Shown: positions 48,871 through 61,900 of the stretch, piece after piece | Layout of the letters: the number at the start of each line of letters is the position of its first letter | Numbering within the stretch: the stretch's first letter is position 1 | Assembly (NCBI GenBank): GCA_013399875.1 | Contig: VXAZ01002373.1 | Span: forward strand, 124,001 to 188,000 | Source: Gymnorhina tibicen | Taxonomy: Eukaryota; Chordata; Aves; Passeriformes; Artamidae | Length of the DNA: 64,000 nt | Reading direction: 5' to 3' | The notes under the pieces: generated by a model | What the model was told of the DNA's origin: nothing | The model's input: only the letters and a program-made list of their open reading frames with translations | Databases searched by the model: none | Made by a program: the position numbers and the translations under genes

Positions 48871-51800
48871 CAGCCAAAGGGACTCTCAGAACTTTCTTTC
48901 CTTGGCACCAAGCTCAGCTCTGCAATGTCACTCACCCCACCTATCCAGCCCCACTGCACATCATGAAGCCACAGTAAACGTTTGTCCACAAGATGTGTGA
49001 CTCGATGTGTCACAACTTCTAGTTTGTGATTAGCAAGCAAGATCAACAGCTGCACTTCTCAGCAATGCACTGCACTGCAGTGCAATGCAAGGTTTTAAGA
49101 AAGCTTCTAAACAGTAAGCAATGCAGCAATATCTCCCCTCTACAGGTGTTTTCTTTCAGATAACACAGTTTTCTTTTCAGTAGAAATGAAAAAACAGCAG
49201 AGATGTATCAAGAACTTTCACATTTAACATGTTTAGCTAAAACCACAGTTAATGATAGAACTGCCCTTAAAGATACAGTCTAGTGGTCAGGTCATGTGTC
49301 AGCCCAGGTTTTCACAGAACAATATAAAAGAAAGCTACAACAAAGAACAGTCACTTGGATCACAGAACATGACAAACATGTTTTGTGGGATCATACAGGA
49401 TTTGATTTCTATTGCTTCCTTAACAGGCCTGCTCTAGAATAGCTGCAGTGATGATTCCGTAGCAAAAATGGGATATGATATTTGCAAATGCAAAGCTATT
49501 AACAAAGCAAATGGGTTATAATACTAATTAAGAAGCCACTAAGCAACCATGCATGACCTATTCCTGATTTGTGCCATGAGACTCTACACACTGAAAGCAA
49601 AGGAGAAAATTCAGCAAAGAGGATGACCATGCTGAGTTAAATGAATTCGTCATTCTTTATTAAATTAGCATTTATATTCTAAAGTGTTGTTAATAACGTT
49701 TGGTTCAGTTAATACTGAATCTGAATTACAGCTAATTATGTCAATAAAGTAGAGCTCTGCAAATCCATAGCATGAATTCTGTGAAATTTTACGTTAAAAA
49801 TTGTAATTTCATATTCCCCTAATCTCTACTACTACAGTATTCAGAATTTTATTTTAAAACTGTTTATCAGTGTTTGAATTAAAAATATATCTTTACACAA
49901 ATATAGACTCATTCCTTTTAAATTTTTTATTTTAAAAAGCATGTTTATGGCTTAAAATCACATAGTATGTAATTTTCTTCTTATGTTCATCATTTTTCTG
50001 AATTTGTAAAGCAAAGATCTTGTAGTATTTCTAATATTTCAAAATAGGACAAAAAATTGCTGAGGCTTAGGAATGAATCCTGTGGGAGCAGACTGGAGAC
50101 TTTTGCTCAGTTATGTTGTAAGACATAAAATTTTTTATTTAATACTAAGAAATACTATTTTAGTATTCTCTGAATGCACAAGTGTCACATCCACTTTGTG
50201 CACCAGATCTTGAAATAGCAGTTTAGGTTCTGAAGTTAAACTGACTGTTCTCACAGCTATTTTCTTCATTGCTACTCTTATTTCTAGATGCCTCACAAAA
50301 AACAGATTTAATCTAATTTTCACTGGCAAAATTGTAGCCATGTGAAGAAAACACTGTCCAGTCTGCTACTGAAAGGCTTTTCTCTTCTTTTTCCTTTTTA
50401 GTGTGATTGCTCAAAGTCCAACTGGCAACTGGATGCAGTACCATCACTACAGCATGACAGTCTCACAGTGTGTGGTAGGTGGGTTCTGTGAGATAGAACA
50501 GATCCTCCTTTCACTACCACTCTATTGCAAGCCTGCTTGATTCAAAGCCAAACATGATGCATGCCCAGATTTGCACCCAGGCTTAGTACAGGCCCACTTG
50601 ATTTAGGCTAGGTGAGTTATTTCGTAACACCTGCCTTCTTAGCGTAGTTGCATAAGAATAGGAAAACTAAGATAACAGCACCCAGTCTGCAACTACTTGA
50701 AGGTATCAAATAACCTGCACAAGCCTGCAAACTTGCATATGCATCTGAAAAGACCAGGATGGACAAGTGCTGGGGGATAACTCCTGCCTGGACAAGGTGA
50801 AATAGCTTCATTCCCACCTGCAGAAAAATGAGGTAATCCTTTGATCCAGACTTGTCCTAATCCACAGAAAATGTTTATCCAGATGTCAGTGATGTCCAGA
50901 TGACACCAGATTAGTGTCATTTTGAGGGGTTTTGGTAAAAAAAGAAAAAAAAAAAAGACGATACTAATTTCAGCTTCAGTTTCTCTCACTGAAGAGCTCT
51001 TGAGTCAAGATATCTTGACCTCATACAGCTGAGAATCACCAAATGTTTTGGCAATCAAGCCCAAACACAACATTAGACTTGCAATATTGTGTACCTAGAG
51101 AGTGGCTGATTTGTTAGTCTGACTAAGTTTGATTTCCAGTTGCTGAGCATAAGAAAAGGCTTGTTTGAAATTTTGAGATTTGTGTGCTTCCTCAGTCAGT
51201 CTCTTGTGTAGCACCATTAGAGAGGCCCCTAACTCCCTAACAGTAACAGCTGCAACACCTGGAAATGAAAGCTGCTATCTGGAAGGGCCATACATTTGGT
51301 GAGAAACATTTTTCACCCACCCCTTGCATATACACCTGAAAATTATAGTATCCAGAGTACATCCTTTCTGGAGGTTTGAAAGAGATGAAATATACTTATT
51401 TTGAACTAATTTTCATACATGGGGTATATGTATGTGGGGAGGTATATTAACAAGTTTCCAAGATAGGTTTTCCCTTAAAATTCTCTGAATTTTAGAATTA
51501 AGACTGAAATTCAATCTTTAATTTCTATGATTTATGTATATAAGTCCCTAATTATACTAAAGCTTCTGAGATGAGCCTTTATTCAAAGAGCAAGCCGTTT
51601 TATACAAATATATAACATAACTTTACTGGGGACTTGCAATCTAAATTAAATCCATCTAGGAAACATTTTACCATTCAATATTCATGCAAGTTGTGTTTAG
51701 CCAGTAGCTATTGGAATGCATATAATTCTACATATAATTCTAATTCGGTTCGTACACATATATATTGGGGTTCGATATACTTATTTTCCCCACAGAATTT

Positions 51801-53381
51801 TTTTTATGTCAATAATAGTTATGGAAAGTGGGAAACCAACAGGTGAGAGGTTGACAAGTTCTCAAGTAACTGGGAGCAGTTAAGGATAAGGGCAGCAGTA
51901 GTACACGTGGCCTACTAACAGTACCCTTATTACTAGGCACAAAAAATAGCTGGCTACACTGTAGAGTGTCTATTATTAAGCAGTGCAAAGTAAGTTCTAC
52001 ATTACATATCTCTTTCAAGAACCCGAAGAAGATCACAGAGATATTGTTTGAGGAGAAGTCTTTTGGGATATGTGAAAAATTATTTCTTTAAATATCAATA
52101 AAAACTTTGGTTTAAAAAGTAAATATTTGAAAAATAATTGTACATCTTCCACTGAAAGCAAAAAGGCTCTTTGGGAATTCTCATGATGTCACAGCTTGGC
52201 TGTGAGGAAGGTTGATTAACAACAAAACAGCTTGCATGTCACTGGAACTCTAGGAGACAGCTCTACTGAGAATTGTAAACACTCCTTTGAAATCTATAAA
52301 TAAATAGAGAAAAAAAGTCTACTGACAGTATAGCAGCACTTACATTAACTGAAACCATGACATATCAATGCAAATGTATGTAACCTTTGAACTAAAAAGA
52401 AAGTAATATTTCTGAACATAGAGCATATATGTTGTATGAATTTGATGCAGTTTCCTGGCACAACCAGGAATTTTACTATGGGCCAGTGAAATTCAAATTT
52501 ATTATTCATTATATTCATTTCCAGTTAGGAAGAAAGAAACTCTGACAGTGATAATTATCCCTCATACTGAAGGTGAAGGAAATTTGTAGCCATTCTGGAT
52601 TTTGGCGCAGTATCTACCCCTGGTGTATCTCTGTAAAAGATCTAAATGCATGAGGTCAAATCAGAGTACTACACACTGAATAATCAACTCATGATCCAAT
52701 AGTGCACTGGAAGTGCAACAAAGTTGCCTGGAAAATGCATACAAACAGCAAGTTTTCTTTCTGGCCCAAAATAACCCACCTTATTTGACAAGTTGTCTGC
52801 TTTTTGCCTCTGATCCAAGTCCTACACACTTTGAATCACTGTAGACACACATTGGAGAAACTATTTATCCTGGAAGCATTCTCTGCTAACGATGACGGCT
52901 ACCAATCAAGTCAAAAGCTTTCAAAACATTTTTAAATACATCTGTACTGCAATATTTTGCAAATACTTTTAACTATTGATATCAAATCAATAGCTTTTAT
53001 TCCTAGCTTTGGGTTTCAACTACTGCGTTTAAGCTCTCTGTTGTCACTGTTAAGTATGCTAAACATTTTAAAAGTCATAGTCAAAGTACACGGCTTTGAT
53101 CACAAATAAAACTGCCACGGGAAGTTTATATGAAGTAGAATAAACATAAATGATAGGCTAACAGCGAACTGGTAGCTAGTATTAACATGTTCCATCCAGG
53201 ATTTACCACTAATTCTGATTAAAATGATATTAATATTCTAAAAAATCATTATAAATTACTCTGGAAAATAGTAGGAAAAAAGAGAAACACAGAAGTTGAT
53301 CTCTCTCATTGGAGTAATGCCACTACAATCATTTTGTTAATACACCATCCTACCAGTATAAAATCTAATGAGTTGTATGTT
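48871..53381. other. Unique AT-rich non-coding stretch
   Basis: No gene or repeat family recognised. 49,071-49,084 is a perfect 14-bp palindrome (TGCACTGCAGTGCA) inside a TGCA-rich run. The frame at 50,693-50,989 (minus) has a poly-F/L patch and no motif. Confidence 0.6.
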
Positions 53382-53443
53382 ACTGATATGCAGTAAGTAT
53401 TATGCATACATATGCATACTGATATGCATAAGTATTATGCAAA
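53382..53443. repeat. Two-copy direct repeat
   Basis: ACTGATATGCAGTAAGTATTATGCA (53,382-53,406) recurs as ACTGATATGCA-TAAGTATTATGCA starting at 53,418, with one base missing and ATGCAT-rich filler between the copies. A recent local duplication is the simplest explanation. Confidence 0.75.
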
Positions 53444-55390
53444 TTATATTCAAACTACAATGACTGATAGCAGGTCAAAGCAGCACGTATTAATATTCTA
53501 CTAGTGGCACTACAATTACTGTAAAGTACTGCCTGCACACCACCAAGACAATTAATGACATTCTCTACACGTACATTAATCTACATTAAATTTTTTCTTC
53601 ATCTTCTTTATTTCAGTCACAGTGAAAAGAAACCTACTCACTACTTCAACGCGCTTTCAGCAGGACATACAGAACATTTCCAGCTAATAAGCACTAACCC
53701 TTCTAGCATATGAGTTTCCAAATGCCACCATCACACATTACCCACAGGATATACATCTTAATCTCACTCTTAATATGTCTCTGTCCCAGTGAGCCAGAAC
53801 TTTACAGCAGGCTAACTAAGCAGGAGTAAAACTTTTTGTTTCATTTTCCCTTTCAAACCACATTACCTGCGATAAAATTAAGATATTACACATAACAATG
53901 CACAGTCAACTGTGAAGAGTAATACAAGAGTCAAGTATCTAGCAAAGAGTGGCAAAGACCATGTTCTCCAAGCAGAGCCACTGCTCTTTAACAACCACCT
54001 CACACCACTGTGGGAGAGCATTTATGCATAAGAAAACTGATGTTTTGAATAGAAAACTCACCTTAAGCCAGGAAATTAGCATCATGTGACAAAAATAGCA
54101 CAGAGAAAAATTAAAATTACAGCTAATAATAGAGGGTTGCACAGAACTTTGAGGAAATCTCAAATATTTTCCCTAGATGGCATGAAGTGATGTAGACTGA
54201 CACTAAGGCAACACTGCTGTTCACCAAGCAGAGATCCCCAGGTTCCAGTGTTATAAACCAGACGCCTTTCAACAAGGGGTTGAAAGTCACTTTTCTCATC
54301 CCATTCCAGTTCTTGAGCATCATCCATTTTCACTCCTCAGATAGAGGGGTAAAAAGAGAAATCATTCCTTGCTTCTTTCAGTCACAACCTAGGTCATCAT
54401 ACGAATCATCAGCCACAATCCCTTCCTTCAGATTATTCCCTTTCATGTTATTTTTAAAAGCCTGCATAGGTTAAATATCATATCATTTGGTGTCAGATTA
54501 ATGTATTTTGAATAGATCCTATTTTGGAAGGATTTAATATTTTGGGAATGTTCAAGGGTTCACTTTTTTTGGTAAGAAAATTCTTGGTACAGAACAAAAG
54601 CCAACTTTGAAATCCCAATATACTGTGGCACAGACAGCTCTACACAATGATTACTTTTTTATTTAAAAGAAATCCATGTTCTAGTTTAAAGTTTTGTATG
54701 TTTTTTCATAATAGTGCAATAATCCAGGAAAAATATTATTTTACTTGGTTTTAACATAATAACTTTTTTAAAAGTTTGTGGTTACTCTTGCAAGTTATTT
54801 CCTCAAGCATATGCCAAGAGAATTGATTTGATATCAGTTGCTACTAAAAGATCACACCACCTATAAACAAGCTGATCAATTCCCCACCTGCAGGTTATGT
54901 CTATTTTATGATGATCCCTGTAGTCTTGTAGCTGTACAGTCTCCTAAGTGTGTGTTCTCTCTATTCTACCACAGCTTCAATAGTATTACAATCTGAATCA
55001 CAACTTTAAAAAGTTGTAATGTTACTACTGGGTGTTCTGCACACACATGCATTAAACATATTATTTGGCCATTCCTAACATTAATATTGGCTTCAACAGG
55101 CCAGCAAGACTGAGTAGAATGAGTTAACCCTTAAGCTTATGTTTTTAAAATCTGCACAACAGTTAAGCACATATGGAAGTGCTGTGTGCTGTTACCCACA
55201 GATGGTTTCTCCAGCTGAACTGAAGCAGAACTCACTGGACAAAGTGAGTTGGCAAAGAAGCTGCCCTTCTCTGTGTTCTCTCTGCTTCTGGCCTCTCTCT
55301 GTCCAGCTATGCATACTAAATCCATCATAGTTTTGTTTTCCAATTAAAATTCCATTGAGAATGAAGAAAATATGACAAAAGAAAAATATC
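53444..55390. other. Unique AT-rich non-coding stretch
   Basis: No gene or repeat family recognised. Short frames near 54,123-54,474 and 55,137-55,343 overlap on opposite strands and show no motif. Confidence 0.6.
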
Positions 55391-55920
55391 CACTGGGAGA
55401 GCAGTGGATGTCATTTACCTCAACTTTAGGAAGGCCTTCAACACTCTTTACCACAGTGTTCATTTATGAATATTAGGGCATTACATTCTGGAGGGATGGA
55501 CAGCCAGAGGTGTAAAAGATTGCTAAGATGATCGGGCTCTGAGAGTAGTGGGTAATGGGTCATATTTTGTCTGCAGGCCAGTAAGAAGTGATGTTGCAGG
55601 AGGCTCCTTGGACCTGCCCTGCTGAACAGCTTTATTAGGGACTTGGAGGAGGTACCTGCATGCACTCTCTTCAAGTCTGCAGATGACACCAAGGTGCAGG
55701 GCCAGCTGATATGCTGAGGGGTAGGCCTGCCATTCAGTGAGACCCCGGTGGGTTGGAGAATTTGGCTGACAGGAGTTCCAAGGATCTTCTTCGAATTCAA
55801 TGAGGAGAAATGCAAAGCATTTTTCCTGGGAAAGAAGAACCCTTGCAGCCACCCAGGCTGGGGAGGCAGACCACCTAAGAACTCTTCCAACCTGAATTAC
55901 CTCTGACTCTATGATCCTAA
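55391..55920 (+). mobile_element. CR1 LINE remnant with reverse-transcriptase motifs and internal deletion
   Basis: The start reads AVDVIYLNFRKAFN (from 55,401), the motif-A region of CR1 reverse transcriptase. About 270 bases on, SADDTK (55,676 onward) is the motif-C region (normally FADD), in a different reading frame, so at least one frameshift separates them. GTTGGAGAATTTGGCTGACA and ATGAGGAGAAATGCAAAG continue the ORF2 pattern. The sequence then jumps from CAGCCACCCAGGCTGGGGAGG to the extreme 3' end, CTTCCAACCTGAATTACCTC and CTCTATGATCC. The last part of ORF2 and most of the 3' region are therefore missing. It is an inactive copy. The minus-strand frames of 134 and 150 codons (55,438-55,927) are antisense to it and are not genes. 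Confidence 0.88.
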
Positions 55921-58900
55921 GAGCCATAAACTTTCTTTGAAATAGGTATTACATAATTCAGTCATATCTGACAGAACAGCTGTGATGTTTTATGTAAGTA
56001 TACTGCTGCACCTAACAATCTGTCTCTGTGTCACACATTACTGCATACACACTTTTCCCAGCCTCTCCACCTTTGCAGTGAAAGTATTACATGAAGGGTG
56101 CTACCCCCTTCTAATCACTAGTTTTCACAGAAATACAGATCTTTTGAAGAATTTCCATTTCCTCTGTCCAATGATTGCTCAGTACCTCTTCAGCAAGAGA
56201 TTTCTGAGATCCAGTTCCTGCCACTTGGATTCTCAGCTGCTGAAATGTCCTTTTCCTTCAGCTAATTCACTATTTAAGTATTTTCAGAAGTACTGGATGC
56301 CTGATGTTTGTTTTCATGCTTGAAAAGAAACAGTTCTGTATTTGTGTCTCTGAAGTCTTTTAACAAAAGCAAAAATATTTGCATCCTTATGAACAAGAGA
56401 TACAGAAATCATTTGCATCACATATTATGAATCCTTCCCTGTAAGTTAATTTCAGTACTGCACAGTAATTTGGAACAGCCTTTGTCTTGAGCATGAAGGA
56501 TATCAGACAGTAGGAAAAGGGAGTCCAGTGACTGGGCCAACAGTTCCAATTTCAGAAGAATCTGCCTCACTTCTCTAAACTTCTACAGGTTTCCTACAGG
56601 ACCTTAGAGGATCCAGTCAGTCTTCTTACATAGAGACTGCATACATAAAACATAGTAAGACAAGTAATCTTAAAAAACCTTACAGTATAAAGTAAAATTT
56701 TGAAACATTCAAATATGATGTTAACAAAGGTGGATCATGTACCTACCATCAATACATAATCTTCAAGTTGTGTCATGATACTAATGTGATGCCTTGTAAA
56801 TTTCTTCAGAAGCCAAGAAAAGAAAATCAAACTCATTTATAGGGGTAAATTAAGCCTGCTGCAAAGTAGATTTCCAAGAGATAAAAATGGTATACGTGCT
56901 TGTTTTTAACATGAGAAACATCAGAAGCTGGGTTCCCTGCAGTACTTGTGTTTGTTTTGAGATGTTTGCTGAAGGGCATTGTCTAAAGCAAACAAGGACA
57001 TCATCCTGAGCAATACCTTGCTTAGAGCTCCTCTGTGTGCGACACTGTACAAAAATTTGTAACATTTAGGTGCAAAAACTAAGTAGGTGCTAATAAAATA
57101 ATTATTATAGGATGGAAATGGCATCCTCACAAGTTAAATTATATAGATTTGCAGTGAATTTTTGGGGACCAAGCACTTTTACTATTTTAAAGAGACTACC
57201 ACTCACATATCTCACTTACTCTTGCAGTACCATTCCTACACATTCCTGGTGGGTACCTACCTGTAAGTAAAACAAAACCTGTGCTATTTTCCCAGGAGCA
57301 CTTTCTTAACACTCATGATTGTTTCTCTGGCAGTTATTTCCTGTTTGGAGCTGGAAGTGGTGGGGCATGATTTTGTTGGCTGCGCTACTCTGTGAAGTCT
57401 TGTGTGTGACCATATTTCAAGGAGGCTTGTCAAGAGTTCCATAAAGAAAATCAGATCCTCTAAAGAGACCTATCCATCCCCATATCTTACTTTTATTTCT
57501 ACAGACGTGTTTGCAGAGGATAAGAAAGTCATTCAGCATAGTTCTCCCTCTAGGGAACACAGCCATAAATATAAATTCAAGTTAAAGACTGCAATCATAT
57601 CCCAGCTATTTTAATAACAAGTATTTGTTTTTCTTGAAAGCACTTTCAAGTATCTGGTCTATTTATTTTAGTAAAGAAGAGCTCATTATTCAAGCACTTC
57701 ACTGTCTGTGAAAGGAACCACAACCATCCGTCAACAGTTAGATGCCAGAAACAATCTGATTGGGATGGGGATTTACTTGATTCTCTCTTTACCATGACCC
57801 CCAGCCAAACGACAGGAGGACTTTTAAGATTATTTACAGAAAACAGTTGCTCATTACGATAAAGCATGTTTTCTCAGCATGAGTAGCTGAGAAGACAGGA
57901 AGCCACTTAACTGTCCCTTCAAAGCCTTCTAAGAAGGCTACACACAGGCCATGATCTCTGCAGTGAAGAAGACCTCATCCAGGGCCTCAGTGAGCAGCAG
58001 ACAGATTTCAGTGCCTCTGTTCCTCTCTCATGAATGGCAGAAGACTTAGCCTCAACTTTTTCAAGGCAGAGTATTTTCTCATGTTCTTACAGCACATAGA
58101 ACAATTAAACTTGAGCAGAGCTGTGTCTATAAGATGGAATCAAACTGAACACTTTCATTCCTTCTTTGTGCCTCAGGTGTGTGTAACAAATAAGAAGTCC
58201 ATTGCTTCCATTCTACAGATATCGATTCTTTGGGGGGCACAGAAAAATGTTATAATACTCTCTTCTTCTTTGACAAACATTACACAACCATGTAAATATC
58301 ACTTTCGACAGTCCTGTTTCCTGAATTCTACTCCTTTCTTCTAAAATCCCCCCTTCCATTAATCTATTTTAATTTCCTACAAAGAGTGAATAAATAAACA
58401 TAAAAACACAGTATTGATCACCAGCATCAAGATGGCATCTGTTATGGTCCTTTGCACTACAAGATGTTCATCAAAAATCATCAATCATTCTTTCAGCTAG
58501 GGAGCAATGCTAAAACCAAAAGGACTCTCTTATTTTCTCATGAGGGCTCACAACTGGAGTTTTTAACAGCCATCTTTGCATCCCCAAAAAGTCATTTTAT
58601 TTTATAAAGGGATCCACATCAAAGATTTCATGCACTGTCAACACATTCTCATCAGTGTTTGCCTACACTCTTTGAACTATCTCCTTTCAGCTACTGAAAC
58701 ATTAAAATTGCATTTTCCTCTGTTCTGTCAAAAACTTGTGCAGCTTAACAGGACAGTATTCTATAGTTCCTAGACATTTTGTTCTCTCCAGAGAAACAGA
58801 AAGTGGGAATTAAATACATTATTTTATGAAAAACAACCATCAAAATATAAAAATAATGGGTTTGCAGTAGCACGCAAAAGTGGGGAGGAAATTATCATCC

Positions 58901-61900
58901 ATTGACTTTTCATAATAAATAATGAATGCTACTTAAGAAGTATAAGATGAAATCAGACAAGGTTAAAAACAAACACAGATAGCAATGTTTGGACAGTTAA
59001 TATAGCAATCACTGGCACAAGATATGTAGATATCTAAAGTTTATATGGGTTCAGTTAGATCAGCTCATGCAAGAAAACTATTACTTTCTATCCAACACAA
59101 AGATGTAACCTCTGATTCAAAAAGTCCCCAGATGCAGAGAGCTGCAGGGGTATTACTAAGCAGAGAGGACCTCTGAAAATCTGTCCTGTTCTCTGCAGTT
59201 CTACAGGTCTGCATTCACCAAGGAAGCCCAGGCTGGACTGACCCAGTGCATATAAAGCAAGACTCATGGATGAATTCTAAATGACCACCCAAATCCAGTA
59301 GTTCAGTACAAGGCAGAGAGAGCAGAGCTGTGACAGTCACACATGATACTATGTGTTTGAAATGTATGAATTTAGCTTTAATGAATAGTTCTTACTAATT
59401 TGTTGATTAGTCTGATTTCATCGTTCTTTTGTTGAGCATAATGCTGTAATTAATAATGGTATGCTCTCACAGCCCTTCTTCTCATAAGGAAGAAAAATGT
59501 GAATCCTGTTTTACAGCTGAGTAGTCAGAGAACAGAGAAATCAGGTATTCCCCTTAAGATGACCCAATTTCAAAGGTATATTTGGCCAAAGATTTAAGTC
59601 TGCCAAGAGAAGTTAAGGAACTTTAAATTACTAAAGATTAGTCAGCACTGTATTTGGAACACAATTATTATTCTATACTAATTAGACTATGGATTATTAT
59701 TCTTGTTAGTATAGAGTATAAACTATTAATCTACACTAACTATAAGGCAGCTAAATATAAGCTAACCACTTAGTAAATACCACCAATACACTGTGACCAT
59801 TTTTATACCCTCTGCTCAGATGACAACTTTGCTAGTAAGTCAGAAGTTCCTCCACATGAGCCTCATACTCGCATAGAAAGGTAAGGCAAATTAAGGATTT
59901 CATGGGATACAAAGGTAAGACCCCAACCATAAGATTCAGATTTCCAAATGAGTAGTACATGAGTTCCTCAGAAAAAAAAAAATCACAACAAAATAATGCA
60001 ATCCTGAAATTTTCTTATACCATGCATATTCCATGTACATTTCAGTATATGCTTGGAAAATTTATTTTATCCATTGGATTACAGTTACTTGCTTCATAAA
60101 GTCAAAGTGCAGTAAGTACTTAGAAGATAATAATGTTCACTGACTTTGCCCACCAAATATTTTGAACAGTTTTTATTTTTGATAGCAGAACTTTTCTAAT
60201 CATTAGATTTCTAGAATTTTATGAGGCGTCAGTTATTCAATGACAAAAGATTTAAGAATTATACACAAGTTATAGCTGCAGTCCCAAAAATATTTCAAAC
60301 AAAATAAAGTCTCTGGATGCTGCCAGTCCCAGGAGAGTCAATAAAAAGCTGGGAGTGATTTCACACTCACAATACGATTCAGAGTGATTTCTACAGAAAC
60401 AACTTCAGAACTCTCATTGGGTTGATTCAAAGTCTTATTAAGTTTGTGGTAAGGCTTATCTGTCTTCTTTGTCTTGGACTTTTCCACTGTTCAAACAGCA
60501 GTGTGTTATATTGCTCTGTTTAAAACCCATTTCTTTTGACTGCCTTCATTCATTTTTAAGGTATTTATAGAAACATCATCATGAATTATTGTACAACTGC
60601 TAATAACTCAGAACAAATAACTCAGAAACTCTTCGACCTCCCAATGTTTTCCACATTGCAGCTTTGATAGCTGTTATATGACTAATCAATGAATTATGGA
60701 ACAGTTAGAAGAGTTGATAGACAAGTCACTTTTAATTAGTGCTTATTTTACAAAACAGAGTACTAGTTAATCCAAGCAAACCGATAGAAGAATTAACCCT
60801 CCTGTGCTCCAAAATGCTTTCTTGTAGATAAAAAAACTGAGACACAAATATTTATCAAAATCTTTTCTAGAAAGAAAACCTAACAGGACGTTCTGGCATT
60901 ATGTCTGATCTACACCCCAAAATGTTAGCTTGTCTTTTTCTCCAAGAACGCTCTCAGAGATACTCCTGTCTACATCTTCTAAAATAAACTTTAAAATTAG
61001 ATAAGACAGATCTGATAGTACTGGGATCTTCTTAGAAAAGGTATGGGAGAAATTTCTGAAGCGCTGGTCTTAGAAAAAGAGCCATGTTACAGGGCTTACC
61101 CTGTAGCACTGGGACTTTAGCAGTAAGAATATTTTATATTAATTTTCATTAATAGCTCTTCATCACAATCCTATTCTTACATGTCAAAGGGGGTTTTTTT
61201 GTACTGCAATAAAAAAATTAAAACCCCATTAAAGTTCCAAGCTGCATACCCCCATTGCCTCATCTGTAGTGTCCAACAACATTCATAGCCCTCAGGCTGC
61301 CATGGTTCAACTGCAGATCCTAGTTTATAACAAAGGGATGCAAAAATGCATTGCTTCAAGGACATCAATATACAAATGACAATTTGGCATATTAGAAAAC
61401 ACTACAAAGTTTTTAAACACTTTAGTAACTTTTATTTCATACTTCAATAGCAATGAAATGTTATGTTTAAGTAACTTTGAAGATATTTCAAATGTATATG
61501 CTTGATACAGGAATATTTGGAGAGCATTAGAGAAACAATAATTTTATTTACTATAAAACAAGGTGCTTTATATCAATTAAAATACAATCTTGTAATAAAC
61601 AGAATAGTACAGGAACAGCACTATTAGCCCAAATCCAAGCCAAAATAAACAAAATAAACTATCCTGTCACAGAAAAATGGACTGCTCCTGTCATGTTCTA
61701 CCATTAATATACCTGCAAAAGCAGTTGTAGTACCCTGCATACCCCAAAATTCAACAGCTTCAAGTGAAGTGGAAAACATCAGACCCCTTCCTTGAAGAAT
61801 GGTGTTCCAACATGGGAACGATGAGAGATCCAGCCTGTCTGCTTTTGCCAGTCCCTAAGAGGTGACCTACTTTTTCACGAGGATTAAAAAACAATTATTT

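Noticed and set aside
55438..55927. Two overlapping minus-strand frames of 134 and 150 codons, as possible genes
   Set aside because: They are antisense to a CR1 remnant whose sense strand carries reverse-transcriptase motifs.
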